Positions 56,707 to 62,647 of a DNA stretch of 64,000 nucleotides are shown piece by piece. A model generated the notes under the pieces. The model was not told where the DNA came from. It did no database searches and saw only the letters and a program-made list of their open reading frames with translations. The stretch spans positions 1,116,001 to 1,180,000 of the forward strand of contig NZ_AP029023.1 of NCBI RefSeq assembly GCF_037076555.1, read 5' to 3'. The stretch's first letter is position 1. Each line of letters begins with the position of its first letter. The stretch comes from Methylophilus sp. DW102. GTDB lineage: Bacteria; Pseudomonadota; Gammaproteobacteria; Burkholderiales; Methylophilaceae. Made by a program: the position numbers and the translations under genes.

Positions 56707-56973
56707 TTAAAAAGCGCGTTTACCAAGCATGTGCAGTTTTTGCACTTCATGAACGTTCGCACGTCCGCTGTTACCATCCACCACCAGTGTCGCACCTACC
56801 CAGGGTTGCTCACCGTCAGCTTTGGCAACCACTGGTTGAGCATATGGACGCTTACTCAAAAAGTGTTGAGCAGTTTGTGTTTTTTCAATTCCACCATTTT
56901 GCTCAACCGCCACTACTGGGGCAGCAACCATAAAACCACTTACTAAAGCCATTGCAGAAATAACGTTACGCAT
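56707..56973 (-). CDS. Small secreted protein with KRPY/KRAF motifs (paralog B)
   Basis: 88 aa, signal peptide (ends APVVA/VEQN). HFLSKRPYAQ near the mature N-terminus, PWVGATLVVDGN in the middle and HMLGKRAF at the very C-terminus, aligned with paralog A. AGGAG lies 7 nt before the ATG. The two genes are in the same direction and likely form one transcript ending at the terminator near 56,272. Function unknown. Confidence 0.8.
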   Translation of the reverse strand: MRNVISAMALVSGFMVAAPVVAVEQNGGIEKTQTAQHFLSKRPYAQPVVAKADGEQPWVGATLVVDGNSGRANVHEVQKLHMLGKRAF

Positions 56974-57349
56974 GTTTGTTCTCCTATCTGTTAGTCAATG
57001 TGATGGCAATCTGTTAAAACTTTGCTCAATCACGATGGTTTGCATTATGCGCGGACTTTTTCCATAAATCGTCTATAGATATAGGTAGGTTGGTATATAC
57101 CAAACGGCATATTTTTGTTGCTTAGAGGTTAAGAAAACCAGAGGCTGAGATGAGCTATTTTCAGGTCTCAACGAGGATTTGATGATCACAATATCGGTGT
57201 AGCAATAGGGTAGCTTCCCGTAGCGCAAAGCGCACATCGTCATCACATAAAAACCGTTGCTTACGGTAAGTGACTACTCTGAAAGGTAACTTGCTTTAGG
57301 AGGGGTGACGCGGCGGTGATGCAATATTGAATCAATTTGCGAGGGATTT
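56974..57349. other. Intergenic region without recognised genes
   Basis: 376 nt upstream of the KRPY genes and left of the cassette array. It probably holds their leftward promoter. No ORF with a plausible RBS, RNA gene or mobile element was recognised; it may contain decayed sequence. Confidence 0.5.
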
Positions 57350-57380
57350 AACGCGTGGGCAACAAGCTGCCCACCCTACA
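57350..57380 (+). repeat. REP-like palindrome, copy 3, abutting the cassette array
   Basis: Nearly identical to copy 1 (one changed base in the loop side: CAAGCTGCCC). It ends 2 nt before the terminal attC site and so marks the distal end of the cassette array. Confidence 0.85.
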
Positions 57381-57382
57381 GG

Positions 57383-57441
57383 GCTAACGTTTGAATTAAC
57401 GGGCGCGCTTTAGCGCGTCCCTGTTGAATGATGGGTTAGGA
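57383..57441 (-). repeat. attC site 1 (distal end of array)
   Basis: Short type: left core GCTAACG, right core GTTAGGA, central GGCGCGC / GCGCG stem. The TAA of the cassette gene overlaps the right core. Confidence 0.88.
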
Positions 57442-57816
57442 GCAGTCACCTGAAGCATCGGATACTGCACTTTCGTAAGTCTCAAATTTGTATTTTGTCT
57501 CTCTGAATTTACTACGGCAATCGTTTGAATAATCATGTCTTTTTGCACAATTGGATAAATCATCGGCTGCGCTTTTTAGTTCATTTGCTGCCTCACATAC
57601 ATCTTTGCACTTACCATGTAACTTTCCACAAGAGTTAGCGAACAGCTGTTGAATTGATAAAACTTGTTGCTGTTCGTTTGGAGTTAAGTTTTCAAACTTT
57701 CGCTCACCACTAACAACCTGAGAGTGTAGTTTTGCCGCCTTTTCAAAATCTGATAGGCTTTGAGCATTCAATAAACTGCAACTAAGCAACAAAAAAATAG
57801 TTATTAAACTACGCAT
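57436..57816 (-). CDS. Cassette gene: secreted Cys-rich helical protein (cassette 12, second gene)
   Basis: 126 aa with signal peptide (ends SLLNA/QSLS). Mature part helical with cysteines in NSCGKLHGKCKDVCEAA, SNCAKR, NDCRSKF and SGDCS, probably disulfide-paired. No family recognised. It shares a cassette with the preceding gene: no attC lies between them and only 3 nt separate them. Confidence 0.75.
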   Translation of the reverse strand: MRSLITIFLLLSCSLLNAQSLSDFEKAAKLHSQVVSGERKFENLTPNEQQQVLSIQQLFANSCGKLHGKCKDVCEAANELKSAADDLSNCAKRHDYSNDCRSKFRETKYKFETYESAVSDASGDCS

Positions 57817-57819
57817 AGT

Positions 57820-58050
57820 TTATGCACCATAATCAATATGAGTAGCATGAAAAAAGACCCTTTTATTTGAAGCATCATGAACCCAACTGCCATATATTTT
57901 AATGTTCTGACCAATAGTCGGATTAATATTTTCAGAAGTTATTGTTGGGCCAATACACCAACTTTCAGAGATTTCTTTACTGGTAAAATTAAAGTTAACT
58001 CTGTCATCATTTTTGACAGCACATACGGTTACATCTAAGGTTATATTCAT
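57820..58050 (-). CDS. Cassette gene: small beta-rich protein (cassette 12, first gene)
   Basis: 76 aa, begins MNITLDVTVCAVKNDDRVNF, no signal peptide. Predicted beta strands (IKIYGSWVHDASNKRVFFHA). No family recognised. The ATG lies 5 nt inside the cassette boundary after attC site 2. Two-gene cassette with the secreted protein downstream; a toxin/immunity-like partnership is possible but unsupported. Confidence 0.65.
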   Translation of the reverse strand: MNITLDVTVCAVKNDDRVNFNFTSKEISESWCIGPTITSENINPTIGQNIKIYGSWVHDASNKRVFFHATHIDYGA

Positions 58051-58055
58051 ATGCT

Positions 58056-58112
58056 CCTAACGTCTGAATTCAGCGGCAGCCGAAGGCTGTCCGCTGGAAT
58101 GGTGGGTTAGCC
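58056..58112 (-). repeat. attC site 2
   Basis: Short type, the most divergent of the array: left core CCTAACG, right core GTTAGCC, central AGCGGCAGCC / GGCTGTCCGCT stem. Confidence 0.85.
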
Positions 58113-58113
58113 G

Positions 58114-58410
58114 TCACAATGAAGCTCCTGCAACTATGGCTGAGATGTCCTCGGCCGAGAGAAAGGCCTTGCCTGACGCCAAGTCCGGCAGAACTTGAAC
58201 CAGCCGCGCCAGCCCGACACGGCGAAGCTGCAGCTCAAGTTCCTTCCGGTCTGCTGAGCGCACGAACTCTGCAGGCGAGAAGTCGTAGTAGAGCTCGTTA
58301 AATGATGAGCCGTACGAGACCTCGAACCGGTGAGTTCCTTCCTGCATGCGATGGGCAAGTTCGAACGTTGCGAACTCCGGTGGGTTTGAAAGCAGCGTCT
58401 TGCCTCTCAT
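58114..58410 (-). CDS. Cassette gene: hypothetical protein (cassette 11)
   Basis: 98 aa, soluble, begins MRGKTLLSNPPEFATFELAH. Its base composition is clearly more GC-rich than the other cassettes, indicating a different source genome. An acidic-basic helical second half (KELELQLRRVGLARLVQVL) is predicted. No family recognised. Confidence 0.65.
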   Translation of the reverse strand: MRGKTLLSNPPEFATFELAHRMQEGTHRFEVSYGSSFNELYYDFSPAEFVRSADRKELELQLRRVGLARLVQVLPDLASGKAFLSAEDISAIVAGASL

Positions 58411-58414
58411 GATG

Positions 58415-58473
58415 GCTAACGTTTGAATTAAGGGGCGCGCTTTAGCGCGTCCCGCTTGAATGATGGGTTAGGG
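58415..58473 (-). repeat. attC site 3
   Basis: Short type, nearly identical to site 1: left core GCTAACG, right core GTTAGGG, central GGGGCGCGC / GCGCGTCCC stem. Confidence 0.9.
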
Positions 58474-58497
58474 GGAAATATTTGGAACATGTCATTT

Positions 58498-58761
58498 TCA
58501 TATTTCCTTTCCGCAGTGTGGACAATTATCTCCAATCGGCGCTCGAAAAATGGTTGAGGGATTATGAGTTGTTTGCATTCCGCAATGAGGACAAATAAAC
58601 AACAAGCCACCAATAGAAATGAACACAATTGCAAAAATACATAGCAATGTAATTGAGAGTGGAATCCAAATCCCCGTTATAAAGTTGCTAGCAAAAGGAA
58701 GAGAAATAATCAGTAAGCCCGCAGTAAGGTGGAAAATCAGCTCTCTATGTTTAAGCCTCAT
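58498..58761 (-). CDS. Cassette gene: membrane protein with zinc ribbon (cassette 10)
   Basis: 87 aa. Two membrane helices (about 11-28 and 32-54) are followed by a rubredoxin-like zinc ribbon: CPHCGMQTTH ... CPHCGKEI (two CxxC knuckles). Topology puts the ribbon in the cytoplasm. Function unknown. Confidence 0.75.
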   Translation of the reverse strand: MRLKHRELIFHLTAGLLIISLPFASNFITGIWIPLSITLLCIFAIVFISIGGLLFICPHCGMQTTHNPSTIFRAPIGDNCPHCGKEI

Positions 58762-58774
58762 ATTTGCTCGTTTC

Positions 58775-58831
58775 CCTAACGTTTGAATTAAGGGGCGCCG
58801 TTAGGCGTCCCGCTTGAATGATGGGTTAGAG
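58775..58831 (-). repeat. attC site 4
   Basis: Short type: left core CCTAACG, right core GTTAGAG, central GGGGCGCC / GGCGTCCC stem. The upstream cassette gene reads into it and stops within it. Confidence 0.9.
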
Positions 58832-59103
58832 CGATATTTAAATAGCAACAACCCAATAACCAATATATTAAATAACGCCAAACATGAAACAAGCCAAATA
58901 CTAGGCAACTGACTTATTATTTGCGAGCGCCCCAAAGAAGCAGACTTAATAAGAGCAGCTTGAACTTCCGGTTGTGAACAGGCTGAGCACGATATTTCTT
59001 TGGGCACAATTTGAGCCCAAGTAACAAAGCCAGTACCCACCGATGTAACCACCCAAATTAAATTGGAAATTACAGTTAGTAGAAATAAAATCCAGCGAAC
59101 CAT
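58801..59103 (-). CDS. Cassette gene: two-helix membrane protein ending in attC (cassette 9)
   Basis: 100 aa with an N-terminal membrane segment (about 4-26), a loop with two cysteines (EISCSACSQPE) and a second helix (about 68-88). The last residues, NPSFKRDA, are encoded by the attC site itself, so the frame continues through the recombination site and stops inside it. Function unknown. Confidence 0.7.
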   Translation of the reverse strand: MVRWILFLLTVISNLIWVVTSVGTGFVTWAQIVPKEISCSACSQPEVQAALIKSASLGRSQIISQLPSIWLVSCLALFNILVIGLLLFKYRSNPSFKRDA

Positions 59104-59109
59104 ATGTAG

Positions 59110-59221
59110 CTCTAACGTTGGAGGTAAGGGGCTGGCGACACTCTTCGCTTAACCCTCGTTATTAATAAACAATTCATAAAAGCATCTTCTCGCCAGTCCC
59201 GCTTGAATGATGGGTTAGGTG
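59110..59221 (-). repeat. attC site 5 (long type)
   Basis: About 110 bp: outer cores TCTAACG and GTTAGGT, outer stem GGCTGGCGA / TCGCCAGTCC, and an inner CAACCCTCGTTATTAATAAA segment shared with sites 8, 9 and 11. Confidence 0.88.
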
Positions 59222-59565
59222 TTTGTTTTAACATGGCGAGACCTTATAAGTAACCCTAAGCCAGCAAAAGTTAAAATAAGAAAAGGACTGAACCAGCTAA
59301 CAAAAATGTAAGTGCTACTGGCTTCTTGCGCAATAGCTGCTCCCATGTATGGGTCATTAACTTCGAATAGCCCAGATAATGTTAGCAGCCCTAACATTGG
59401 TAAGACAATAAGCAATAGCGTGGGGTTAAAACGAGCTGACAAATACGATGCAATGACACCAACAACCATTGTTATTGAAATTGATAAAAGCGAAGGCATT
59501 TTATCCATGACTTCGGCATTGCAGATTGCCGGGAATAGCAAAAATATGATTAATGCAACTCTCAT
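59215..59565 (-). CDS. Cassette gene: multi-helix membrane protein (cassette 8)
   Basis: 116 aa. The N-terminal signal or first helix (1-17, ends AICNA) is followed by three further hydrophobic segments (about 28-45, 50-66, 88-108). The stop overlaps the attC right core. No family recognised. Confidence 0.7.
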   Translation of the reverse strand: MRVALIIFLLFPAICNAEVMDKMPSLLSISITMVVGVIASYLSARFNPTLLLIVLPMLGLLTLSGLFEVNDPYMGAAIAQEASSTYIFVSWFSPFLILTFAGLGLLIRSRHVKTNT

Positions 59566-59569
59566 GACA

Positions 59570-59628
59570 CCTAACGTTAGAGGTAAGCGGACTGCCGAAG
59601 GCAGGTCCGCTTGACCGAAAGGTTAGAG
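59570..59628 (-). repeat. attC site 6
   Basis: Short type with a different stem: AAGCGGACTGCC / GGCAGGTCCGCTT; cores CCTAACG and GTTAGAG. Confidence 0.87.
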
Positions 59629-59934
59629 GTTTGCATGTGCAACCCGGGAGTTAGCTGGCTCCCAGTACCCACCACTGCCGTGATAGGTCTCGGCGTGAAG
59701 CAAAAACTCTTCGCCGCAGGAGTTGCATTTGAAACGATAGGAGAGCACATCATCCCAGTGACCCCCAGCAATAAGTTCGGAGAAGGTTGCTTGACATATT
59801 GAGTCTGGGTCTTTGATTTCAGAAATCGTTTGATCGGCTAAATTTTGGCCAGCAATCTTGATGGCCTCTTTAAGCTGACTCGGTTGCCGTATGGCGAACC
59901 GAACACAAAGATCGTGACACTTTTCACAGGCCAT
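59623..59934 (-). CDS. Cassette gene: zinc-ribbon-like hypothetical protein (cassette 7)
   Basis: 103 aa, soluble. Two CxxC pairs, CEKCHD at residues 3-6 and CNSCGEEF near 70-73, suggest a zinc site or two ribbons. The second is followed by HAETYHGSGGYWEP. Predicted helices between them. Family unknown. The stop overlaps the attC right core. Confidence 0.72.
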   Translation of the reverse strand: MACEKCHDLCVRFAIRQPSQLKEAIKIAGQNLADQTISEIKDPDSICQATFSELIAGGHWDDVLSYRFKCNSCGEEFLLHAETYHGSGGYWEPANSRVAHANL

Positions 59935-59947
59935 GGACTAGCTACAC

Positions 59948-60006
59948 CTCTAACGTTTGAATTAAGGGGCGCCGTTAGGCGTCCCGCTTGAATGATGGGT
60001 TAGGGC
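59948..60006 (-). repeat. attC site 7
   Basis: Short type, like site 4: cores TCTAACG and GTTAGGG, central GGGGCGCC / GGCGTCCC stem. Confidence 0.9.
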
Positions 60007-60361
60007 CAGAGAAGTGTGAGGCCACTCCAGCCGTGATTGCCCCGACAAGGCCGTAGGACAATACAATAGCAAAGTTGGGATACGGAACTGACGCACCCCA
60101 AGTGACACCGAGTACAGCACCTATGAGAGAAACTAACCACAACCGATTTAGGCAAAGATGGTTTAGCGTTACCAAAACGGGTAGACCAACACATGAGAGT
60201 GCAAGTAGCCCTATGCCAGCGCCAATGGGCATAGATAGCAACAGATCGAAAACCGAGAACGTAGAGAATGAGATGGCGATATAAACGAACGGAGCAGCAA
60301 TAGTTGGAACCCAAAGCGCCTTGGCGCAACCTTTGATGCAGTGCTTAACAAGCTCAACCAT
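59975..60361 (-). CDS. Cassette gene: polytopic membrane protein ending in attC (cassette 6)
   Basis: 128 aa from ATG 60361 (a TTG two codons earlier is less likely). Four hydrophobic segments (about 13-33, 38-60, 72-88, 95-115). It ends GPNPSFKRDA, the last eight residues being encoded by attC site 7, as in cassette 9. Function unknown. Confidence 0.68.
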   Translation of the reverse strand: MVELVKHCIKGCAKALWVPTIAAPFVYIAISFSTFSVFDLLLSMPIGAGIGLLALSCVGLPVLVTLNHLCLNRLWLVSLIGAVLGVTWGASVPYPNFAIVLSYGLVGAITAGVASHFSGPNPSFKRDA

Positions 60362-60368
60362 ACCCAAG

Positions 60369-60479
60369 CCCTAACGTTTGAAGTAAGAGGCTGGCGACAC
60401 TGTTGGCACAACCCTCGTTATTAATAAACATTTCATAAAAGAACCTTTTCGCCAGTCCCGCTTGACTGTTGGGTTGGGC
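60369..60479 (-). repeat. attC site 8 (long type)
   Basis: About 110 bp: cores CCTAACG and GTTGGGC (G in place of A in the right core), GAGGCTGGCGA / TCGCCAGTCCC outer stem, inner ACCCTCGTTATTAATAAA segment. Confidence 0.88.
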
Positions 60480-60485
60480 TATGAC

Positions 60486-60683
60486 TCATAATGCATTTAG
60501 GCTTTCAATTTCTGCACTCATTCGAGACAAGAGTGCTCGTGCCTCATTAATCCCAATACCAGTTCTCGTTTGAAACTCTACCGAAGCAATTGCATCAGGG
60601 CCATTGATTATTTCGTTAAGTGCATTCGTGATTAGTACAAGCTCTTGAGCACTTAGGTTTAAGGATATGGCTTGATGTCTCAT
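60486..60683 (-). CDS. Cassette gene: small helical protein (cassette 5)
   Basis: 65 aa from ATG 60683; the open frame reaches a TTG inside attC site 9, which is unlikely to be used. Helical and acidic (SLNLSAQELVLITNALNEII ... NEARALLSRMSAEIESL). No family recognised. Confidence 0.65.
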   Translation of the reverse strand: MRHQAISLNLSAQELVLITNALNEIINGPDAIASVEFQTRTGIGINEARALLSRMSAEIESLNAL

Positions 60684-60692
60684 TCTATTGAC

Positions 60693-60804
60693 GCCCAACG
60701 TTTGAAGTAAGGGGCTGGCGACAGTGGTGGCTCAACCCTCGTTATTAATAAAAATTTCATAAAAGAACTTTTTTCGCCAGTCCCGCTTGACTGATGGGTT
60801 AGCA
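60693..60804 (-). repeat. attC site 9 (long type)
   Basis: About 110 bp: cores CCCAACG and GTTAGCA, outer GGGGCTGGCGA / TCGCCAGTCCC stem, inner TCAACCCTCGTTATTAATAA segment. Confidence 0.88.
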
Positions 60805-60818
60805 TGATCTTCTGAGGT

Positions 60819-61130
60819 CTAAGCACCTGTAATTGGGATATTGTCACATGCATTTCTTGGGGTCGTTAACTTCCAGCTATCTATTCGATATGTATCTTTA
60901 GGTATGTGAACTATATACGAGCAAGTCTTTGAGATACTTCGTCCCAGCACAATATTTTTATCGTCCTCAGATACTATTGTCCAGCCTGGACCAAGTTGAT
61001 TATATTGTCGGCCAATTTGCATGTTTAAACTATTCTCGATATCAGCAACCTTAACGGAATTCATACATGATCCGAGAAAGATTAAAGGCCAAAAACTGCA
61101 AGTCAGAAATATAAGTTTTTTAAAAGCCAT
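60819..61130 (-). CDS. Cassette gene: putative lipoprotein (cassette 4)
   Basis: 103 aa. Signal peptide with lipobox IFLGSC (Cys22 lipidation) and Ser-type residues after it. The mature part is beta-rich with two further cysteines (KTCSYIV, NACDNI) that could pair. No family recognised. Confidence 0.72.
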   Translation of the reverse strand: MAFKKLIFLTCSFWPLIFLGSCMNSVKVADIENSLNMQIGRQYNQLGPGWTIVSEDDKNIVLGRSISKTCSYIVHIPKDTYRIDSWKLTTPRNACDNIPITGA

Positions 61131-61138
61131 GAGACTTT

Positions 61139-61165
61139 CAACCTAACGTTAATGTTGTTGCTAAC
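61139..61165 (-). other. Two adjacent cassette core sites (cassette remnant)
   Basis: CCTAACG at 61142-61148 and GCTAACG at 61160-61166 lie 18 nt apart. Normally one core ends a cassette. The extra core suggests a deleted cassette or a cassette boundary formed by an aberrant recombination. Confidence 0.55.
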
Positions 61166-61219
61166 GTTTGAATTAATGGGCTGGCTTTAGCCAGTCCCGC
61201 TTGAATGATAGGTTAGGGT
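61160..61219 (-). repeat. attC site 10
   Basis: Short type: cores GCTAACG and GTTAGGG, central GGGCTGGC / GCCAGTCCC stem with loop TTTA. Confidence 0.9.
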
Positions 61220-61449
61220 TTAAAAGCACCAAGTTTCTCCCTAGCGGTTGCAATAACATACTCATAAAGCTCTAAAGGCAACTCACTTACAAACTGGCTG
61301 ACCTCAAAACATTCTTTTGCATCGTTTCGGAAAACCTCAAGAACCAACTTTTCTTCACCTTCAACATTGCAATAGCACTCCCAGCCGAGACCATCCCGCT
61401 CAGTGTCTGATGCGACTAAGAAAGTATATTTTGTGCCTGAAATTATCAT
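61213..61449 (-). CDS. Cassette gene: small soluble protein (cassette 3)
   Basis: 78 aa, begins MIISGTKYTFLVASDTERDG; beta strands then a helix (EVSQFVSELPLELYEYVIATARE). Two cysteines (WECYCNVEG). No family recognised. The stop overlaps the attC right core. Confidence 0.68.
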   Translation of the reverse strand: MIISGTKYTFLVASDTERDGLGWECYCNVEGEEKLVLEVFRNDAKECFEVSQFVSELPLELYEYVIATAREKLGAFKP

Positions 61450-61451
61450 AG

Positions 61452-61563
61452 CCCTAACGTTTGAAGTAAGGGGCTGGCGACACTGTTAGCTCAACCCTCG
61501 TTATTATTAAAAATTTCATAGGAGCACCTTTTCGCCAGTCCCGCTTGACTGATGGGTTAGGCA
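61452..61563 (-). repeat. attC site 11 (long type)
   Basis: About 110 bp: cores CCTAACG and GTTAGGC, outer GGGGCTGGCGA / TCGCCAGTCCC stem, inner CAACCCTCGTTATTATTAAA segment. Confidence 0.88.
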
Positions 61564-61916
61564 TGGCGCTTACGAATGCTTGCAAAAGAACTATTCACAA
61601 GCTTACATAGAAAATAAACGCCTGCAAATAGCACAAACCCAATGCTAAAAAATAGAAGAATAGACCACGGGTAGTACATGACGTGAAGCATTAGGAATGT
61701 GGACAAAAGCCCAAGAGTTAGTAGCCCACCAACTAAGCCGGAAAACATAGCTTGTTTAGCATATGGTTGCAGCCTAGGGTGCAGCATACAAGCCAATGAA
61801 ATTAACAAAGTTGCCATGGCAAGTGCCGTTATTGAGTAAAAGATTATGTTGCCATCCATGTCACCCAGTGAAGGGAATATGTCCGTGGTCACTTGGATGG
61901 GTTGATCGATATTCAC
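61557..61916 (-). CDS. Cassette gene: three-helix membrane protein (cassette 2)
   Basis: 119 aa with three membrane helices (about 24-44, 55-75, 84-106) and a basic C-terminus (SIRKRHA). No family recognised. The stop overlaps the attC right core. Confidence 0.7.
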   Translation of the reverse strand: MNIDQPIQVTTDIFPSLGDMDGNIIFYSITALAMATLLISLACMLHPRLQPYAKQAMFSGLVGGLLTLGLLSTFLMLHVMYYPWSILLFFSIGFVLFAGVYFLCKLVNSSFASIRKRHA

Positions 61917-61920
61917 AAGT

Positions 61921-61978
61921 GCCTAACGTTTGAATTAAGGGGCGCCGCTAGGCGTCCCGCTTGAATGATGGGTTAGGT
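61921..61978 (-). repeat. attC site 12 (proximal cassette)
   Basis: Short type: cores CCTAACG and GTTAGGT, central GGGGCGCC / GGCGTCCC stem. Confidence 0.9.
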
Positions 61979-61984
61979 TGCAAC

Positions 61985-62245
61985 TTACGCAAAATCTGCT
62001 GCCATACGCATTGCACTGAAGGCAATGTACTCGTCAGAGAAAGGTGCGCTCGAAGATTCTGAGCCTCCCAGCCAATTGTCGATTGCATCTTCATGCTCAA
62101 GAATGGCTTGTTTTAGTAAAGTTATTTCCTCTTTGGAGGCAGACCTAATTGCTCTCTCTCGCTGAAAGTCGTCAGCGATGCCGAATCTTGAAGCCAAAAA
62201 TATGAGGCCATGAAGTTCATTCGGTATATTAGCGTGCTTAAGCAT
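61985..62245 (-). CDS. Cassette gene: small acidic protein (cassette 1)
   Basis: 86 aa, soluble, begins MLKHANIPNELHGLIFLASRFG. Helical with an acidic centre (KEEITLLKQAILEHEDAIDNW). It is the cassette next to the presumed attI end, i.e. the most recently inserted. No family recognised. Confidence 0.68.
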   Translation of the reverse strand: MLKHANIPNELHGLIFLASRFGIADDFQRERAIRSASKEEITLLKQAILEHEDAIDNWLGGSESSSAPFSDEYIAFSAMRMAADFA

Positions 62246-62258
62246 CGTAGCTCCATGA

Positions 62259-62290
62259 CACCTAACGTAATATAGACACCGAAATCGGTG
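62259..62290 (-). other. Proximal boundary core site (attI-like) with palindrome
   Basis: CCTAACG (62261-62267) marks where the first cassette joins the chromosome. Next to it lies the 16-bp palindrome ACACCGAAATCGGTGT (62275-62290). It does not resemble attC (no second core) and could be the attI site or a remnant. Confidence 0.45.
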
Positions 62291-62569
62291 TATAACTTAT
62301 TTTTTGTATGTGATTGTTTATATGAGTGTCTAGCATATCTTTTTGTTTTTATTGATGATTTTTATTTAAATATCATGCATGGAACACACCTGATGGTTGC
62401 ACCATTTAAAGCTTTTTATGATTACTAAAGTCAAACTGATTATCTTCAAGCTTTTACAAAAATGCAATATTAAATATTTGCTGTTAAAAGCAGTGGCGAC
62501 TGTTCAGCCACGATTGGATTGCTGTTGATAACCGATCGTTGGAAAGCAGCTATGTGCTGATAATTTAAG
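62291..62569. other. Intergenic region upstream of the cassette array
   Basis: AT-rich, without an ORF that could encode an integrase or a detectable fragment of one on either strand. It may carry the array's leftward promoter; no clear hexamer pair was found. Confidence 0.5.
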
Positions 62570-62596
62570 AAAAAAGCGCAGCATTGCTGCTGCGCT
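62570..62596 (-). terminator. Rho-independent terminator of metY
   Basis: On the minus strand AGCGCAGCA / TGCTGCGCT stem with a GCAA-type loop, followed by T6. It isolates the cassette array from metY transcription. Confidence 0.88.
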
Positions 62597-62647
62597 CGCA
62601 TAGTTGCCTTTAATGCCAAAAACCGACATGGCCAGTTTTTGATCACC

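Larger units (their letters stand above)
57382..62273 (-). mobile_element. Integron-type gene cassette array (12 attC sites, no integrase)
   Basis: Twelve imperfect inverted repeats, each beginning and ending with core sites of the RYYYAAC/GTTRRRY type, separate 13 small genes all on the minus strand. Each gene is followed on that strand by an attC, the layout of integron cassettes inserted from the high-coordinate end. Two attC classes alternate: short (about 57-60 bp) and long (about 110 bp). No tyrosine recombinase is encoded anywhere in the window, so this is a cluster of attC sites lacking integron integrase (CALIN) or the tail of a larger integron. Confidence 0.92.

Noticed and set aside
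58428..58634. 68-aa minus-strand frame ending in PSFKRDALKRAP
   Set aside because: It overlaps the zinc-ribbon cassette gene in another frame and its end is pure attC sequence; the 87-aa frame has domain features.
57382..62273. Regularly spaced repeats taken as a CRISPR array
   Set aside because: Repeats are imperfect inverted repeats of two lengths, and the spaces between them are 200-400 nt genes, not 30-40 nt spacers; they fit attC sites.
62291..62640. Possible integron integrase remnant
   Set aside because: No frame on either strand shows tyrosine-recombinase residues or length; only AT-rich non-coding sequence is seen.
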